A stretch of 8,227 nucleotides of DNA from JAQGMJ01 sp036271855 (GCA_036271855.1 DATAZV010000079.1:1-8227); one strand, 5' to 3'. Positions 1 through 6,759 are shown, numbered from the stretch's first letter. Program-made: numbers and translations. The notes: generated by a model from the sequence alone, not told the origin.

Positions 1-542
1 TCGGCAAAGGCCAGGCCCTTGTCGCGCATTTCGGAAAGGATGAAATTGGAGGTGCCGTTGATGATGCCGGCGATCCATTCGATGCGGTTGGCCGTCAAGC
101 CCTCGCGCAGCGCCTTGATGATGGGAATGCCGCCGGCCACCGCGGCCTCGAAGGCCACCATCACGCCGGCCTTGCTGGCGGCGGCGAAAATCTCATTGCC
201 GTGGGTCGCCAGCAGCGCCTTGTTGGCGGTGACCACGTGCTTGCCGGCGGCGATCGCCTTCAGGACCAGGGTCTTGGCGATGCCGTAGCCGCCGATCAAC
301 TCCACCACGATGTCGATGTCGGGATTGTTGATGATGTCGTCGGCGTTGGCCGTGACTTTGGCGCGGCCCTTGACGATGCCTTCGGCGCGCTTGGTGTCGA
401 GGTCGGCCACCATGGCGATCTGGATTTCGCGTCCGGCGCGGCGGGTGATCTCGGCGCCGTTGCGCGAAAGCACGGCGAAGGTGCCGGAACCGACGGTGCC
501 GATGCCCAGCAGGCCGACTTGAATGGGTTTCATGGTGCTCAT
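1..542 (-). CDS. hom: Homoserine dehydrogenase, N-terminal 180 codons (3' end outside the window)
   Basis: This enzyme reduces aspartate semialdehyde to homoserine with NAD(P)H, the branch point to threonine and methionine in the cytoplasm. The visible part is the nucleotide-binding domain and the start of the catalytic domain. The Rossmann motif GLLGIGTVGSG is at residues 10-20 and TANKA at 105-109, whose K108 matches the family's conserved active-site lysine. AVAGGIPII (134-142) and NGTSNF (162-167) are also family signatures. There is no aspartokinase domain in front, so this is the monofunctional type, normally about 430-440 residues. Two in-frame ATGs are possible, at 542 and 533. Neither has a strong Shine-Dalgarno, and I chose the longer form. 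It lies downstream of the alaC-type gene on the same strand, but a terminator separates them. Recognition is secure; the start is uncertain by three codons. Confidence 0.95.
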   Translation of the reverse strand, partial: MSTMKPIQVGLLGIGTVGSGTFAVLSRNGAEITRRAGREIQIAMVADLDTKRAEGIVKGRAKVTANADDIINNPDIDIVVELIGGYGIAKTLVLKAIAAGKHVVTANKALLATHGNEIFAAASKAGVMVAFEAAVAGGIPIIKALREGLTANRIEWIAGIINGTSNFILSEMRDKGLAFA

Positions 543-583
543 CTTGTTATGCCGTTTTTTTGCTGCGTGGCGGAAGCGTCAGC

Positions 584-617
584 CGGCAAAACCTGAGAAA
601 ACCATAGGTTTTTGCCG
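584..617. repeat. Imperfect 11-bp inverted repeat in the hom upstream region
   Basis: The arm CGGCAAAACCT (584-594) is the reverse complement of AGGTTTTTGCCG (606-617) apart from one extra T; the spacer is 11 bp. A smaller hairpin is nested on the same bases: AAAACC (598-603), ATA, GGTTTT (607-612). No T-run follows on either strand, so it does not look like a terminator. It ends 42 bp before the hom start, which fits an operator or a structured hom leader. The function is inference. Confidence 0.45.
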
Positions 618-640
618 TGCCACGCGGGCCGCTCCCTGAT

Positions 641-682
641 AAAACCTGAGGTTTGCGCGGGAAAAAAGCGCGAAACCCCAGG
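641..682 (-). terminator. Rho-independent terminator of the alaC-type gene
   Basis: Read on the minus strand, CCTGGGGTTT (682-673) pairs with AAACCTCAGG (654-645), ten pairs including one G-T wobble. CGCG (672-669) then pairs with CGCG (659-656) across a single bulged base at 655. The loop is nine bases. The stem runs straight into TTTTAT (644-639). A long stem followed by a T-run, 18 bases beyond the stop codon at 701-703, is the classical intrinsic terminator layout. It could instead be a partial terminator or attenuator governing read-through into hom. Confidence 0.7.
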
Positions 683-700
683 CAGATAACTACATCCGTG

Positions 701-1903
701 TTAGGCGGCCTTGGCCAGCAGGCCGTCCTTGCGGAACATTTCCTTGATGCCGCGCAGGGCCTGGCGCGAGCGCTGCTCGTTTTCGATCAGGGCGATGCGC
801 ACGTAGTCGTCGCCGTAGTCGCCGAAACCGATGCCGGGGGAGACCGCGATCTTGGCGTCGGCCAGCAGCTTTTTGGCGAATTCCAGCGACTTCATTTGCG
901 CGTACTCGGGCGGAATCTTCGCCCAGATGTACATCGAAGCCTTGGGCTTGTCGACCATCCAGCCGATTTCGTGCAGGCCTTTGACCATGACGTCGCGGCG
1001 GTTCTGGTATTGCAGGCAGATTTCCTTCACCACGTCCTGCGGGCCTTCCAGCGCGGTGATGCAGGCGACCTGGATCGGGGTGAACGAACCGTAGTCGTGA
1101 TAGCTCTTGATCCGCGCCAGGGCGTTCACCAGCTCCTTGTTGCCGACCATGAAACCGATGCGCCAGCCCGCCATGTTGTAGCTCTTGGACATGGTGAAGA
1201 ATTCCACCGCCACATCCCTTGCGCCCGGCACTTCCATGATGGACGGGGCGCGGTAGCCGTCGAAGCAGATGTCGGCATAGGCCAGGTCGTGCACCACCAG
1301 GATGTTGTGTTCCTTGGCCAGGGCGATGACGCGGACGAAAAAGTCCAGCTCGACGCATTGCGCCGTCGGGTTCGACGGGAAGCCGAGGATCATCATCTTC
1401 GGCTTGGGAAAGCTTTCGCGGATGGCGCGCTCAAGCTCGGTAAAAAAGTCCACGTCCGGGGTCATGCGCACCGAGCGGATGTCGGCGCCGGCGATCACCG
1501 CGCCGTAGATGTGGATCGGGTAGCTGGGGTTGGGCACCAGCACGGTGTCGCCGCGATCCAGGGTGGCGAGCATCAGGTGGGCCAGGCCCTCTTTGGAGCC
1601 GATGGTGACGATGGCTTCGCTGTCCGGGTCCAGATCGACGTCGTACTTGGTCTTGTACCAATTGGTGATGGCCTTGCGCAGGCGCGGAATACCCTTGGAA
1701 ACGGAGTAGCCATGGGTGTCCGGGCGCAAAGTGGCCTCGACCAGCTTGTCGACGATGTGCTGCGGGGTGGCGCCGTCCGGATTGCCCATCGACAGGTCGA
1801 TGATGTCCTCGCCGCGGCGGCGGGCGGCCATCTTCAACTCGGCAGTGATGTTGAAGACATAGGGCGGCAGGCGGCTGATGCGCGAGAACTCACGGTTCGA
1901 CAT
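701..1903 (-). CDS. alaC: AlaC-type alanine/glutamate aminotransferase (class I/II fold type I PLP enzyme)
   Basis: This cytoplasmic PLP enzyme of 400 residues probably interconverts pyruvate plus glutamate with alanine plus 2-oxoglutarate. The length is close to E. coli AlaC (about 412). Visible landmarks are SMGNPDG at 38-44, PNPSYPIH at 124-131, GFPSNPT at 174-180 (cofactor-contacting Asn), HDLAYAD at 205-211 with D206 facing the PLP ring nitrogen, and the Schiff-base lysine K240 in MSKSYNMAGWRIGF. R248 follows in that motif, and R369 in DDYVRIALIENEQR is the probable substrate-carboxylate arginine. The start ATG has a good AAAAGGA Shine-Dalgarno seven bases upstream. The gene precedes hom on the same strand, a neighbourhood I associate with betaproteobacteria. 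Substrate specificity within this aminotransferase family is not provable by reading; a methionine- or aspartate-related role is the main alternative. Confidence 0.85.
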   Translation of the reverse strand: MSNREFSRISRLPPYVFNITAELKMAARRRGEDIIDLSMGNPDGATPQHIVDKLVEATLRPDTHGYSVSKGIPRLRKAITNWYKTKYDVDLDPDSEAIVTIGSKEGLAHLMLATLDRGDTVLVPNPSYPIHIYGAVIAGADIRSVRMTPDVDFFTELERAIRESFPKPKMMILGFPSNPTAQCVELDFFVRVIALAKEHNILVVHDLAYADICFDGYRAPSIMEVPGARDVAVEFFTMSKSYNMAGWRIGFMVGNKELVNALARIKSYHDYGSFTPIQVACITALEGPQDVVKEICLQYQNRRDVMVKGLHEIGWMVDKPKASMYIWAKIPPEYAQMKSLEFAKKLLADAKIAVSPGIGFGDYGDDYVRIALIENEQRSRQALRGIKEMFRKDGLLAKAA

Positions 1904-1909
1904 GACGAT

Positions 1910-1916
1910 TCCTTTT
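1910..1916 (-). promoter_or_regulatory. Shine-Dalgarno of the alaC-type gene
   Basis: On the minus strand AAAAGGA sits six bases before the ATG at 1903. It is the clearest ribosome-binding site in the window and fixes the start of the aminotransferase. Confidence 0.75.
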
Positions 1917-1938
1917 ACCCGTCGAGTGGCCTCCGGCT

Positions 1939-1974
1939 GCCGATTCGGCTTGGGCGTAATGCGCTAAGCCCAAG
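1939..1974. repeat. Two abutting inverted repeats in the alaC leader
   Basis: GCCGATTCGGC (1939-1949) is a near-perfect palindrome with a one-base centre. Overlapping its last base, CTTGGGC (1949-1955) is repeated inverted as GCCCAAG (1968-1974) across a 12-bp spacer. If the minus-strand promoter proposed at 2023-2051 is used, both lie in the alaC 5' untranslated region, where they could fold as hairpins; otherwise they could be protein-binding sites. No T-run follows, so this is not a terminator. The function is unknown. Confidence 0.45.
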
Positions 1975-1995
1975 AATTTGCAGCGAATTTCCACT

Positions 1996-2024
1996 TTTCC
2001 AGGCGAGGCTGAAAGGGTTACAAT
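1996..2024 (+). promoter_or_regulatory. Predicted sigma-70 promoter for the DUF498/arn operon
   Basis: TTTCCA (1996-2001) is followed after 17 bp by TACAAT (2019-2024). The -35 matches the consensus at 4 of 6 positions and the -10 at 5 of 6. Transcription would begin near 2031, leaving a leader of about 150 bases before the first gene. TATACT at 2027-2032 is an alternative -10 without a convincing -35. I saw no PmrA-type direct repeat (CTTAAT/YTTAAK halves) or PhoP-type repeat nearby, so polymyxin-inducible control is not evident. Confidence 0.45.
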
Positions 2025-2051
2025 TCTATACTTTAGGGCGCTTTGTCGCAA
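2023..2051 (-). promoter_or_regulatory. Predicted sigma-70 promoter for the alaC-type gene
   Basis: On the minus strand TTGCGA (2051-2046) is followed after 17 bp by TAGAAT (2028-2023). The -10 matches the consensus at 5 of 6 positions and the -35 at 4 of 6. Its -10 shares two bases with the -10 of the opposing plus-strand promoter, so the two polymerases could not occupy both at once. The resulting alaC leader would be about 110 bases. Confidence 0.45.
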
Positions 2052-2078
2052 TGCCGCACAAGGGTGGTGCAACAAAAT

Positions 2079-2110
2079 CAACCATCTTTGGTTGTTGGCG
2101 CGATTTCGCG
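2079..2110 (+). repeat. Two small consecutive inverted repeats in the plus-strand leader
   Basis: CAACCA (2079-2084) and TGGTTG (2089-2094) are perfect inverted arms with a four-base loop. Five bases later CGCGA (2099-2103) and TCGCG (2106-2110) form a second perfect stem with a two-base centre. They sit between the predicted start site and the first gene. Stems this short occur by chance; a regulatory role is only a possibility. Confidence 0.3.
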
Positions 2111-2180
2111 GCATTCAAGACTGCCGTCGCCGGCGCCCTTCCCCCGTTCAGACCGGCTTTTCCCGCATTAGCTCCCGAAT

Positions 2181-2561
2181 TTGAAACTCCACCTCGAACA
2201 ACCGGCGAACATCAACGCCATCACCGCCTACGGCCCCGGCTATGTGCAGGTGAACCAGACCCGCCACGCCGGCTCGCTGGTGGTGATGCCGCAGCAATTG
2301 ATCGAAAACTGGCGCCCGCGCTCCTTCGAGGACCTGCAGGCGGAGGATTTCGACCAGCTGGCACAACTCAAGGTTGAAATCGTCCTCCTGGGCACCGGTG
2401 AACAATTGCGCTTTCCCCACCCCAAACTGACGCGCACCCTGATGGAGCGGCGCATCGGCCTGGAAGCCATGAGCACCGCCGCCGCCTGCCGTACCTACAA
2501 CATCCTGATGGGCGAAGGCCGCGCGGTCGCCGCCGCCTTGCTGGCGTCGGCCGCCGGATGA
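2181..2561 (+). CDS. Mth938-like / DUF498 (NDUFAF3-related) domain protein
   Basis: This small soluble protein of 126 residues spans essentially the whole DUF498/Mth938-like domain. It opens with KLHLE and AYGPGYVQVN (about 16-25), then SLVVMP, then IVLLGTGEQLRFP (about 67-79), and closes with IGLEAMSTAAACRTYNILMGEGR, the typical family ending. I see no signal peptide or membrane segment. A stop codon lies at 2169-2171, so TTG at 2181 is the only upstream start that keeps the conserved N-terminus; the next internal ATG would remove about 35 residues. No clear Shine-Dalgarno precedes it. Its stop overlaps the arnT start as ATGA, implying translational coupling. The biochemical function of bacterial members is not established; the mitochondrial relative NDUFAF3 is a complex I assembly factor. 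Membership is firm and its role here is unknown. Confidence 0.88.
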   Translation: MKLHLEQPANINAITAYGPGYVQVNQTRHAGSLVVMPQQLIENWRPRSFEDLQAEDFDQLAQLKVEIVLLGTGEQLRFPHPKLTRTLMERRIGLEAMSTAAACRTYNILMGEGRAVAAALLASAAG

Positions 2562-4210
2562 ACCGCGACCCGGTTTTTTCGCGGCGCGCGCTGTGGCTGC
2601 TGGTGCTGCTCGGGGCGCTGGTGTGGTTTGCCAACCTGGACTATCGAAAACTGGTGCGCCCGGACGAGGGCCGCTATGCCGAGATTCCGCGTGAAATGGT
2701 GGCCAGCGGCGACTGGCTGACGCCGCGCCTGAACGACCTGAAGTATTTCGAAAAACCCGCCCTGCAATACTGGGCCACCGCCGCTGCCTACGAGGCCTTC
2801 GGCGAAACCCACTGGGCCGCGCGCCTGTGGACCGCCCTGACCGGCTTTCTGGGCATCCTGTTCACCGCCTTTGCCGGCATGCGGCTGTGGGGGCGCCAGG
2901 CGGGGGCGTATGCCGGGCTGATTTGCGCTTCCTGCACGCTGTATATCGGCATCGGCCACCTGCTGACCCTGGACATGGGGGTGACCTTTTTCCTCAATGC
3001 CGGGGTGCTGTGCCTGGCCCTGGCGCAGCGCGAACGGCAGCCGGATATTTCGCGCAACTGGATGCTGGCGGGCTGGGCGAGTCTCGGCCTGGCGATCCTC
3101 TCCAAGGGGCTGATCGGCGCGGTGCTGCCCGGCGGCGCCTTCGTGGTCTACAGCCTGGTGTGCGGCGATTTCGCGGCCTGGAAAAAGCTGCAGATCGGCA
3201 AGGGGCTGGCGCTGCTGCTGCTGATCACGGCGCCCTGGTTCATCTGGGTGTCGATGGTCAACCCGGACTTCGCCCACTTCTTTTTCATCCACGAGCACTG
3301 GGACCGGTTTTTCAAGACCGAGCACCACCGCACCGGGGTCTGGTACTACTTCATTCCCATCCTGCTGGCGGGCATGCTGCCCTGGACGTTGTTGATGTTC
3401 AGCGCGCTGGCCACCGCCTGGCGCCGCGAGCCGGTCGAGGGCTTTCAGGCACGGCGCTTTCTGCTGGTGTGGTGCGTGCTGGTGTTTGTGTTTTTCTCGA
3501 TTTCCGAGTCCAAGCTGCCCTCCTATATATTGCCGATTTTCCCGGCGCTGGCGCTGCTGATCGGCGAGCGGGCGACGCGCCTGTCGCCGCGGGTGCTGTT
3601 CTGGAGCATCGCGCCGGTGGCCTTGCTGGGCGCGGCGCTGGCGGGGTTTTCGCCCAGCGCGGTGAAGTTTGCGAGTGACGAGGTGCCGGTGGCGCTGTAC
3701 CAGGCCTATGTGCCCTGGCTGCTGGTGGCCGGCCTGGTGGCGCTTGCGGGAGCGGGCCTGGCTGCGTGGTGGGGCGGGCAGGGGCGGACTGCCGCGGCGA
3801 TCACGGCGCTGGGCGCGGCGGGCCTGTTGGCCAACCAGATCGGCCTGACCGGGCATGAGAGCCTGGCGCCGGCCAGTTCGTCCTATTATCTGGTGCCGCA
3901 GATTCAGCCCTACCTCAAGCCCGGCATCCCCTTTTACAGCCTGGGCATGTACGAGCAGACCCTGCCGTTTTACATCAAGCGCACCCTGACGCTGGTGGAG
4001 TTTCGCGACGAAATGGACTTCGGCCTGACGCAGGAACCGGCCAAAGGGATACCCGACTACATCGAGTTCAGCCGGCGCTGGATGCTGCCGGACGCCCAGG
4101 GGTCGCTGGCGATCATGAACCCGAACAGCCTGCAGTATTTCGACCAGCATCACCTGCCATATGAAATAATCGCCCGGGATACGCGCCGGGTCGTGGTGCG
4201 CCGCCCCTAG
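2558..4210 (+). CDS. arnT: ArnT-like lipid A 4-amino-4-deoxy-L-arabinose transferase (GT83/PMT family)
   Basis: This inner-membrane GT-C fold glycosyltransferase should move L-Ara4N from undecaprenyl phosphate to lipid A phosphates on the periplasmic side. At 550 residues it matches the usual ArnT length. The first helix (about 11-25) is followed by the periplasmic loop motif RPDEGRYAEIPREM (34-47), with D36, then E65-K66 in YFEKP and D139 in HLLTLDM. These correspond by a constant offset of 19 to D55, E84-K85 and D158 of Cupriavidus metallidurans ArnT. About a dozen hydrophobic helices fill residues 10-420, and the last 120 or so residues form a soluble periplasmic domain. The ATG overlaps the previous stop (ATGA) and no strong ribosome-binding site is seen, so coupling is likely. 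Another polyprenol-sugar transferase of the PMT family is possible, but the neighbours argue for ArnT. Confidence 0.9.
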   Translation: MNRDPVFSRRALWLLVLLGALVWFANLDYRKLVRPDEGRYAEIPREMVASGDWLTPRLNDLKYFEKPALQYWATAAAYEAFGETHWAARLWTALTGFLGILFTAFAGMRLWGRQAGAYAGLICASCTLYIGIGHLLTLDMGVTFFLNAGVLCLALAQRERQPDISRNWMLAGWASLGLAILSKGLIGAVLPGGAFVVYSLVCGDFAAWKKLQIGKGLALLLLITAPWFIWVSMVNPDFAHFFFIHEHWDRFFKTEHHRTGVWYYFIPILLAGMLPWTLLMFSALATAWRREPVEGFQARRFLLVWCVLVFVFFSISESKLPSYILPIFPALALLIGERATRLSPRVLFWSIAPVALLGAALAGFSPSAVKFASDEVPVALYQAYVPWLLVAGLVALAGAGLAAWWGGQGRTAAAITALGAAGLLANQIGLTGHESLAPASSSYYLVPQIQPYLKPGIPFYSLGMYEQTLPFYIKRTLTLVEFRDEMDFGLTQEPAKGIPDYIEFSRRWMLPDAQGSLAIMNPNSLQYFDQHHLPYEIIARDTRRVVVRRP

Positions 4211-4272
4211 CGTGCCCGTTGTTTGCCAGAATTCCCCGTCATTCTTGCGCTGCCAAAAATAAATACTCACCC

Positions 4273-4644
4273 ATGACCCTGGTCACCTTCGCCTTCCTGC
4301 TTACCGGCGTGCTGCTCAATGCGGTGGCGCAGCTGTTGTTGAAGGCCGGCACCAACGCGGTGGGGCAATTCGAATATTCGTTTGCCAACGTGCTGCCGAT
4401 CGGCATCCGTCTGTTCACCGAGCCGCATATTTTCGGCGGCCTGTGCTGCTATGTGATCAGCGTGGCGGTGTGGATCGCCGGGCTGTCGCGGGTGCCGGTG
4501 AGCGTGGCCTACCCGATGCTCTCGCTGGGGTATGTGGTAAACGCGGCATTGGCCTACTGGCTGTTCGGCGAATCGATCACCATGCAAAAAGTGCTGGGGA
4601 TCGGCTTCATCATTGTTGGCGTTTTTCTGGTGGCACGTTCGTGA
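4273..4644 (+). CDS. SMR/EamA-type small membrane protein, ArnE/ArnF-like flippase subunit
   Basis: This is a 123-residue, four-helix membrane protein, with helices at roughly 3-24, 53-73, 76-97 and 104-121. LLNAVAQLLLKAG near the N-terminus and SRVPVSVAYPMLSLGYVVNA at 72-91 are typical of the ArnE/ArnF branch of the small multidrug resistance superfamily. The proposed role is flipping undecaprenyl-phosphate-L-Ara4N to the periplasmic face. I chose ATG 4273; an in-frame TTG at 4219 would add 18 polar residues that fit the family poorly. No Shine-Dalgarno is apparent, and a 62-bp gap separates it from arnT, the loosest junction before the ArnA halves. Its stop overlaps the GTG of the next gene. 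Enterobacteria encode two such subunits; only one is here. Which of ArnE or ArnF it represents cannot be decided by reading. Confidence 0.85.
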   Translation: MTLVTFAFLLTGVLLNAVAQLLLKAGTNAVGQFEYSFANVLPIGIRLFTEPHIFGGLCCYVISVAVWIAGLSRVPVSVAYPMLSLGYVVNAALAYWLFGESITMQKVLGIGFIIVGVFLVARS

Positions 4645-5777
4645 CACACCCATTTCTCCCTTTCACCCGTCCCTCGATCGACGAGGAGACCATCGCCGGC
4701 GTCGCCGCGGTGCTGCGCAGCGGCTGGATCACCACCGGGCCGCAGAACCAGGCCTTCGAGGCGGAGTTGTCCAAGCTGTTCGGCGGGCGCACCGTGCGCT
4801 CGTTCAACAGCGGCACGGCGACGATGGAAATCGCCTTGCGCCTGGCCGGCGTCGGTCCGGGGCATGAGGTGATCACCACGCCGCTTTCCTGGGTAGCCAC
4901 TGCCAATGTGGTGCTGGAGGTGGGTGCGAAGCCGGTGTTCGTCGACATCGACCCGGCGACGCGCAACATCGATCTCAACCGCATCGAGGCGGCGATCACG
5001 CCGGCGACGCGCGCCATCATTCCGGTGGATCTCGCCGGCCTGCCGGTGGACCGTGACCGCCTGTATGCGATCGCGCAAAAGCATAACTTGAGGGTGATCG
5101 AGGACGCGGCGCAATCCTTCGGCGCCTCCTGGCGCGGGCGGGCCATCGGCAGTTTCGGCGACTTTGTTTCCTTCAGCTTTCACGCCAACAAGAACATCAC
5201 CTCGATCGAAGGCGGCGCGCTGGTGCTGCCGTCCGACATCGACGTCAAACTCTGCGAGCGTTACCGCCTGCAAGGGGTGGAGCGCATCGGCTTCGACGGC
5301 ATGGAAGTCGACGTGCTGGGCGGCAAGTTCAATCTGACGGACGTGGCAGCGCGCGTCGGCCTGGGCCAACTCAAGCACCTGGGCGAATTCACCGCCCGGC
5401 GCCGCGCCCTGGTCGAGCATTACTTCGACAGTTTCGACATGGAGCTGGGCTGCGACCTGCCGGTGATGGATTTCGAAAACTGCAACTGGCACATGTTCCA
5501 GATCGTGCTGCCGCGCGACGTTAGTCGCGCCGAGTTGATGGCGGCATTGAAAGAGAAAGGCATCGGCAGCGGCGTGCACTATCCCGTCATCCACCTGTTC
5601 AAGCTGTACCGCGCGCTGGGCTGGCACGAGGGCATGTATCCGCAGGCCGAGCGCGTCGGTGCCGGCATCCTCACCCTGCCGCTGTTTCCGGCGATGGTGA
5701 ACAATGACGTGGAGCGCGTGTGCGAGGCGCTGGCCGATTGCGTGCGCGCGCAGCGCGACGCGAGGCAAGTCAAATGA
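4641..5777 (+). CDS. arnB: ArnB-like UDP-4-amino-4-deoxy-L-arabinose aminotransferase (DegT/DnrJ/EryC1/StrS family)
   Basis: This cytoplasmic PLP sugar aminotransferase should convert the UDP-4-keto-pentose made by the ArnA decarboxylase to UDP-L-Ara4N using glutamate. It has 378 residues, like ArnB (about 380). Landmarks are FLPFTRPSIDEET at 5-17, SGWITTGPQNQAFE at 27-40, EDAAQSFGA at 154-162 with D155 as the PLP-ring aspartate, SFSFHANKNIT at 177-187 with the Schiff-base lysine K184, KFNLTD and a KEKGIGSGVHYP segment. The GTG at 4641 is preferred because it overlaps the previous stop (GTGA) and starts the protein just before the conserved FLPFTRP; the frame is open further upstream inside the previous gene, but that extension has no family similarity. 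The family includes many nucleotide-sugar aminotransferases, so the specific substrate rests on the arn neighbours. Confidence 0.88.
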   Translation: MTHPFLPFTRPSIDEETIAGVAAVLRSGWITTGPQNQAFEAELSKLFGGRTVRSFNSGTATMEIALRLAGVGPGHEVITTPLSWVATANVVLEVGAKPVFVDIDPATRNIDLNRIEAAITPATRAIIPVDLAGLPVDRDRLYAIAQKHNLRVIEDAAQSFGASWRGRAIGSFGDFVSFSFHANKNITSIEGGALVLPSDIDVKLCERYRLQGVERIGFDGMEVDVLGGKFNLTDVAARVGLGQLKHLGEFTARRRALVEHYFDSFDMELGCDLPVMDFENCNWHMFQIVLPRDVSRAELMAALKEKGIGSGVHYPVIHLFKLYRALGWHEGMYPQAERVGAGILTLPLFPAMVNNDVERVCEALADCVRAQRDARQVK

Positions 5778-5784
5778 GGGCGGC

Positions 5785-6759
5785 ATGAGCGAAGGTACAG
5801 TTTCCATGACACCCGCCGTTTCCATCATCATCCCGGTCTACAACGAAGAGGCCGGGCTGGCGCAATTGTTTGCCCGGCTCTACCCGGCACTCGATGCGCT
5901 GGGCGAAACCTACGAGATCATTTTCGTCAACGACGGTTCGCGCGACCGCTCGGCGGCAATTTTGCGCGAGCAGTTCCAGGCGCGGCCGGACGTGACCCGC
6001 GTGGTGCTGTTCAACGGCAATTTCGGCCAGCACATGGCGATCCTCGCTGGCTTCGAGCGCGCGCGCGGCGAGATCATGGTGACGCTCGACGCGGATTTGC
6101 AGAACCCGCCGGAAGAAATCAGCAAGCTGGTCGCCAAGGCGCGCGAGGGCTACGACTACGTCGGCACCATCCGCCTGCAGCGCCAGGACAGCGCCTTTCG
6201 CCGCTACGCCTCGAAGGCGATGAACGCCCTGCGCGAGAAAATCACCCGCATCAAGATGACCGACCAGGGCTGCATGCTGCGCGCCTACGGCCGCAACATC
6301 GTCGACGCCATCAACAGTTGCCACGAGGTCTACACCTTCGTGCCGGCGCTGGGCTACACCTTCGCGCGCCGGCCGGTGGAAATCGAGGTGGCGCACGAGG
6401 AGCGGGCGGCGGGCGAATCGAAGTATTCGCTGTACTCGCTGATCCGCCTGAACTTCGATCTGATGACCGGCTTTTCGATCGTGCCGCTGCAGTGGTTTTC
6501 CGCCGCCGGCATCGGCATCGCCACCCTCTCCTTCCTGTTCACCGCCTACCTGGCGATCCGCCGCCTGTTCATCGGCTCGGAAGCCGAAGGCGTGTTTACC
6601 CTGTTCGGCATCGCGTTTTTCCTGATCGGCATGACGCTGTTCGGTATCGGCCTGCTGGGTGAATATGTCGGCCGCATCTACCAGCAGGTGCGGGCGCGGC
6701 CGCGCTACCTGGTGCAGGCGGTGCTGCAAAGCGAAGTCACCGACGGGGACGTGCGGTGA
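5785..6759 (+). CDS. arnC: ArnC, undecaprenyl-phosphate 4-deoxy-4-formamido-L-arabinose transferase (GT2)
   Basis: This enzyme should transfer formylated L-Ara4N from UDP to undecaprenyl phosphate at the inner membrane. The 324-residue length equals the family norm (about 322-327). The GT-A domain begins SIIIPVYNEE (13-22), continues with VNDGSRD (48-54) and GQHMAILAGF (81-90), and has the metal-binding LDADLQNPPEE (101-111). GTIRLQRQDS and GCMLRAYGR (162-170) are diagnostic of ArnC over generic dolichol-phosphate-mannose synthases, as is GESKYS. Two C-terminal membrane helices lie at about 234-256 and 270-293, followed by GEYVGRIY and VRARPRYLV. The start at 5785 has GAGGG four bases upstream; ATG 5806 is a reasonable alternative seven codons in. 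It begins seven bases after the arnB stop, and its own stop overlaps the next GTG. Confidence 0.94.
   Translation: MSEGTVSMTPAVSIIIPVYNEEAGLAQLFARLYPALDALGETYEIIFVNDGSRDRSAAILREQFQARPDVTRVVLFNGNFGQHMAILAGFERARGEIMVTLDADLQNPPEEISKLVAKAREGYDYVGTIRLQRQDSAFRRYASKAMNALREKITRIKMTDQGCMLRAYGRNIVDAINSCHEVYTFVPALGYTFARRPVEIEVAHEERAAGESKYSLYSLIRLNFDLMTGFSIVPLQWFSAAGIGIATLSFLFTAYLAIRRLFIGSEAEGVFTLFGIAFFLIGMTLFGIGLLGEYVGRIYQQVRARPRYLVQAVLQSEVTDGDVR

Noticed and set aside
653..2377. 574-codon plus-strand open frame covering the aminotransferase and the divergent region
   Set aside because: It is antisense to a well-supported PLP enzyme and its product is His/Asp/Gly-rich with no recognisable domain. Long antisense frames are expected opposite GC-rich genes.
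2051..2377. Possible small gene starting at ATG 2051 in the divergent region
   Set aside because: It has no Shine-Dalgarno, runs about 200 bases out of frame into the conserved DUF498 gene, and has low-complexity Pro/Arg-rich composition.
2495..4270. 591-codon minus-strand open frame opposite arnT
   Set aside because: The product is Gln/Arg/His-rich with no fold-like pattern, while the plus strand encodes a complete ArnT with its active-site motifs.
4211..4272. Possible promoter or terminator between arnT and the flippase gene
   Set aside because: I found no stem followed by a T-run and no convincing -35/-10 pair, so it is treated as a plain intra-operon gap.
4443..4640. N-terminal extension of arnB into the flippase gene
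   Set aside because: The frame is open, but the 66 extra residues have no ArnB similarity. GTG 4641 gives the family length and a GTGA overlap.
4554..5831. 425-codon minus-strand open frame opposite arnB
   Set aside because: It mirrors a complete ArnB-like enzyme with its PLP lysine. Codon-position GC bias explains the open antisense frame.
5770..6729. 319-codon minus-strand open frame opposite arnC
   Set aside because: Its composition is His/Asp/Ala-rich without motifs, and ArnC on the plus strand is full length and diagnostic.
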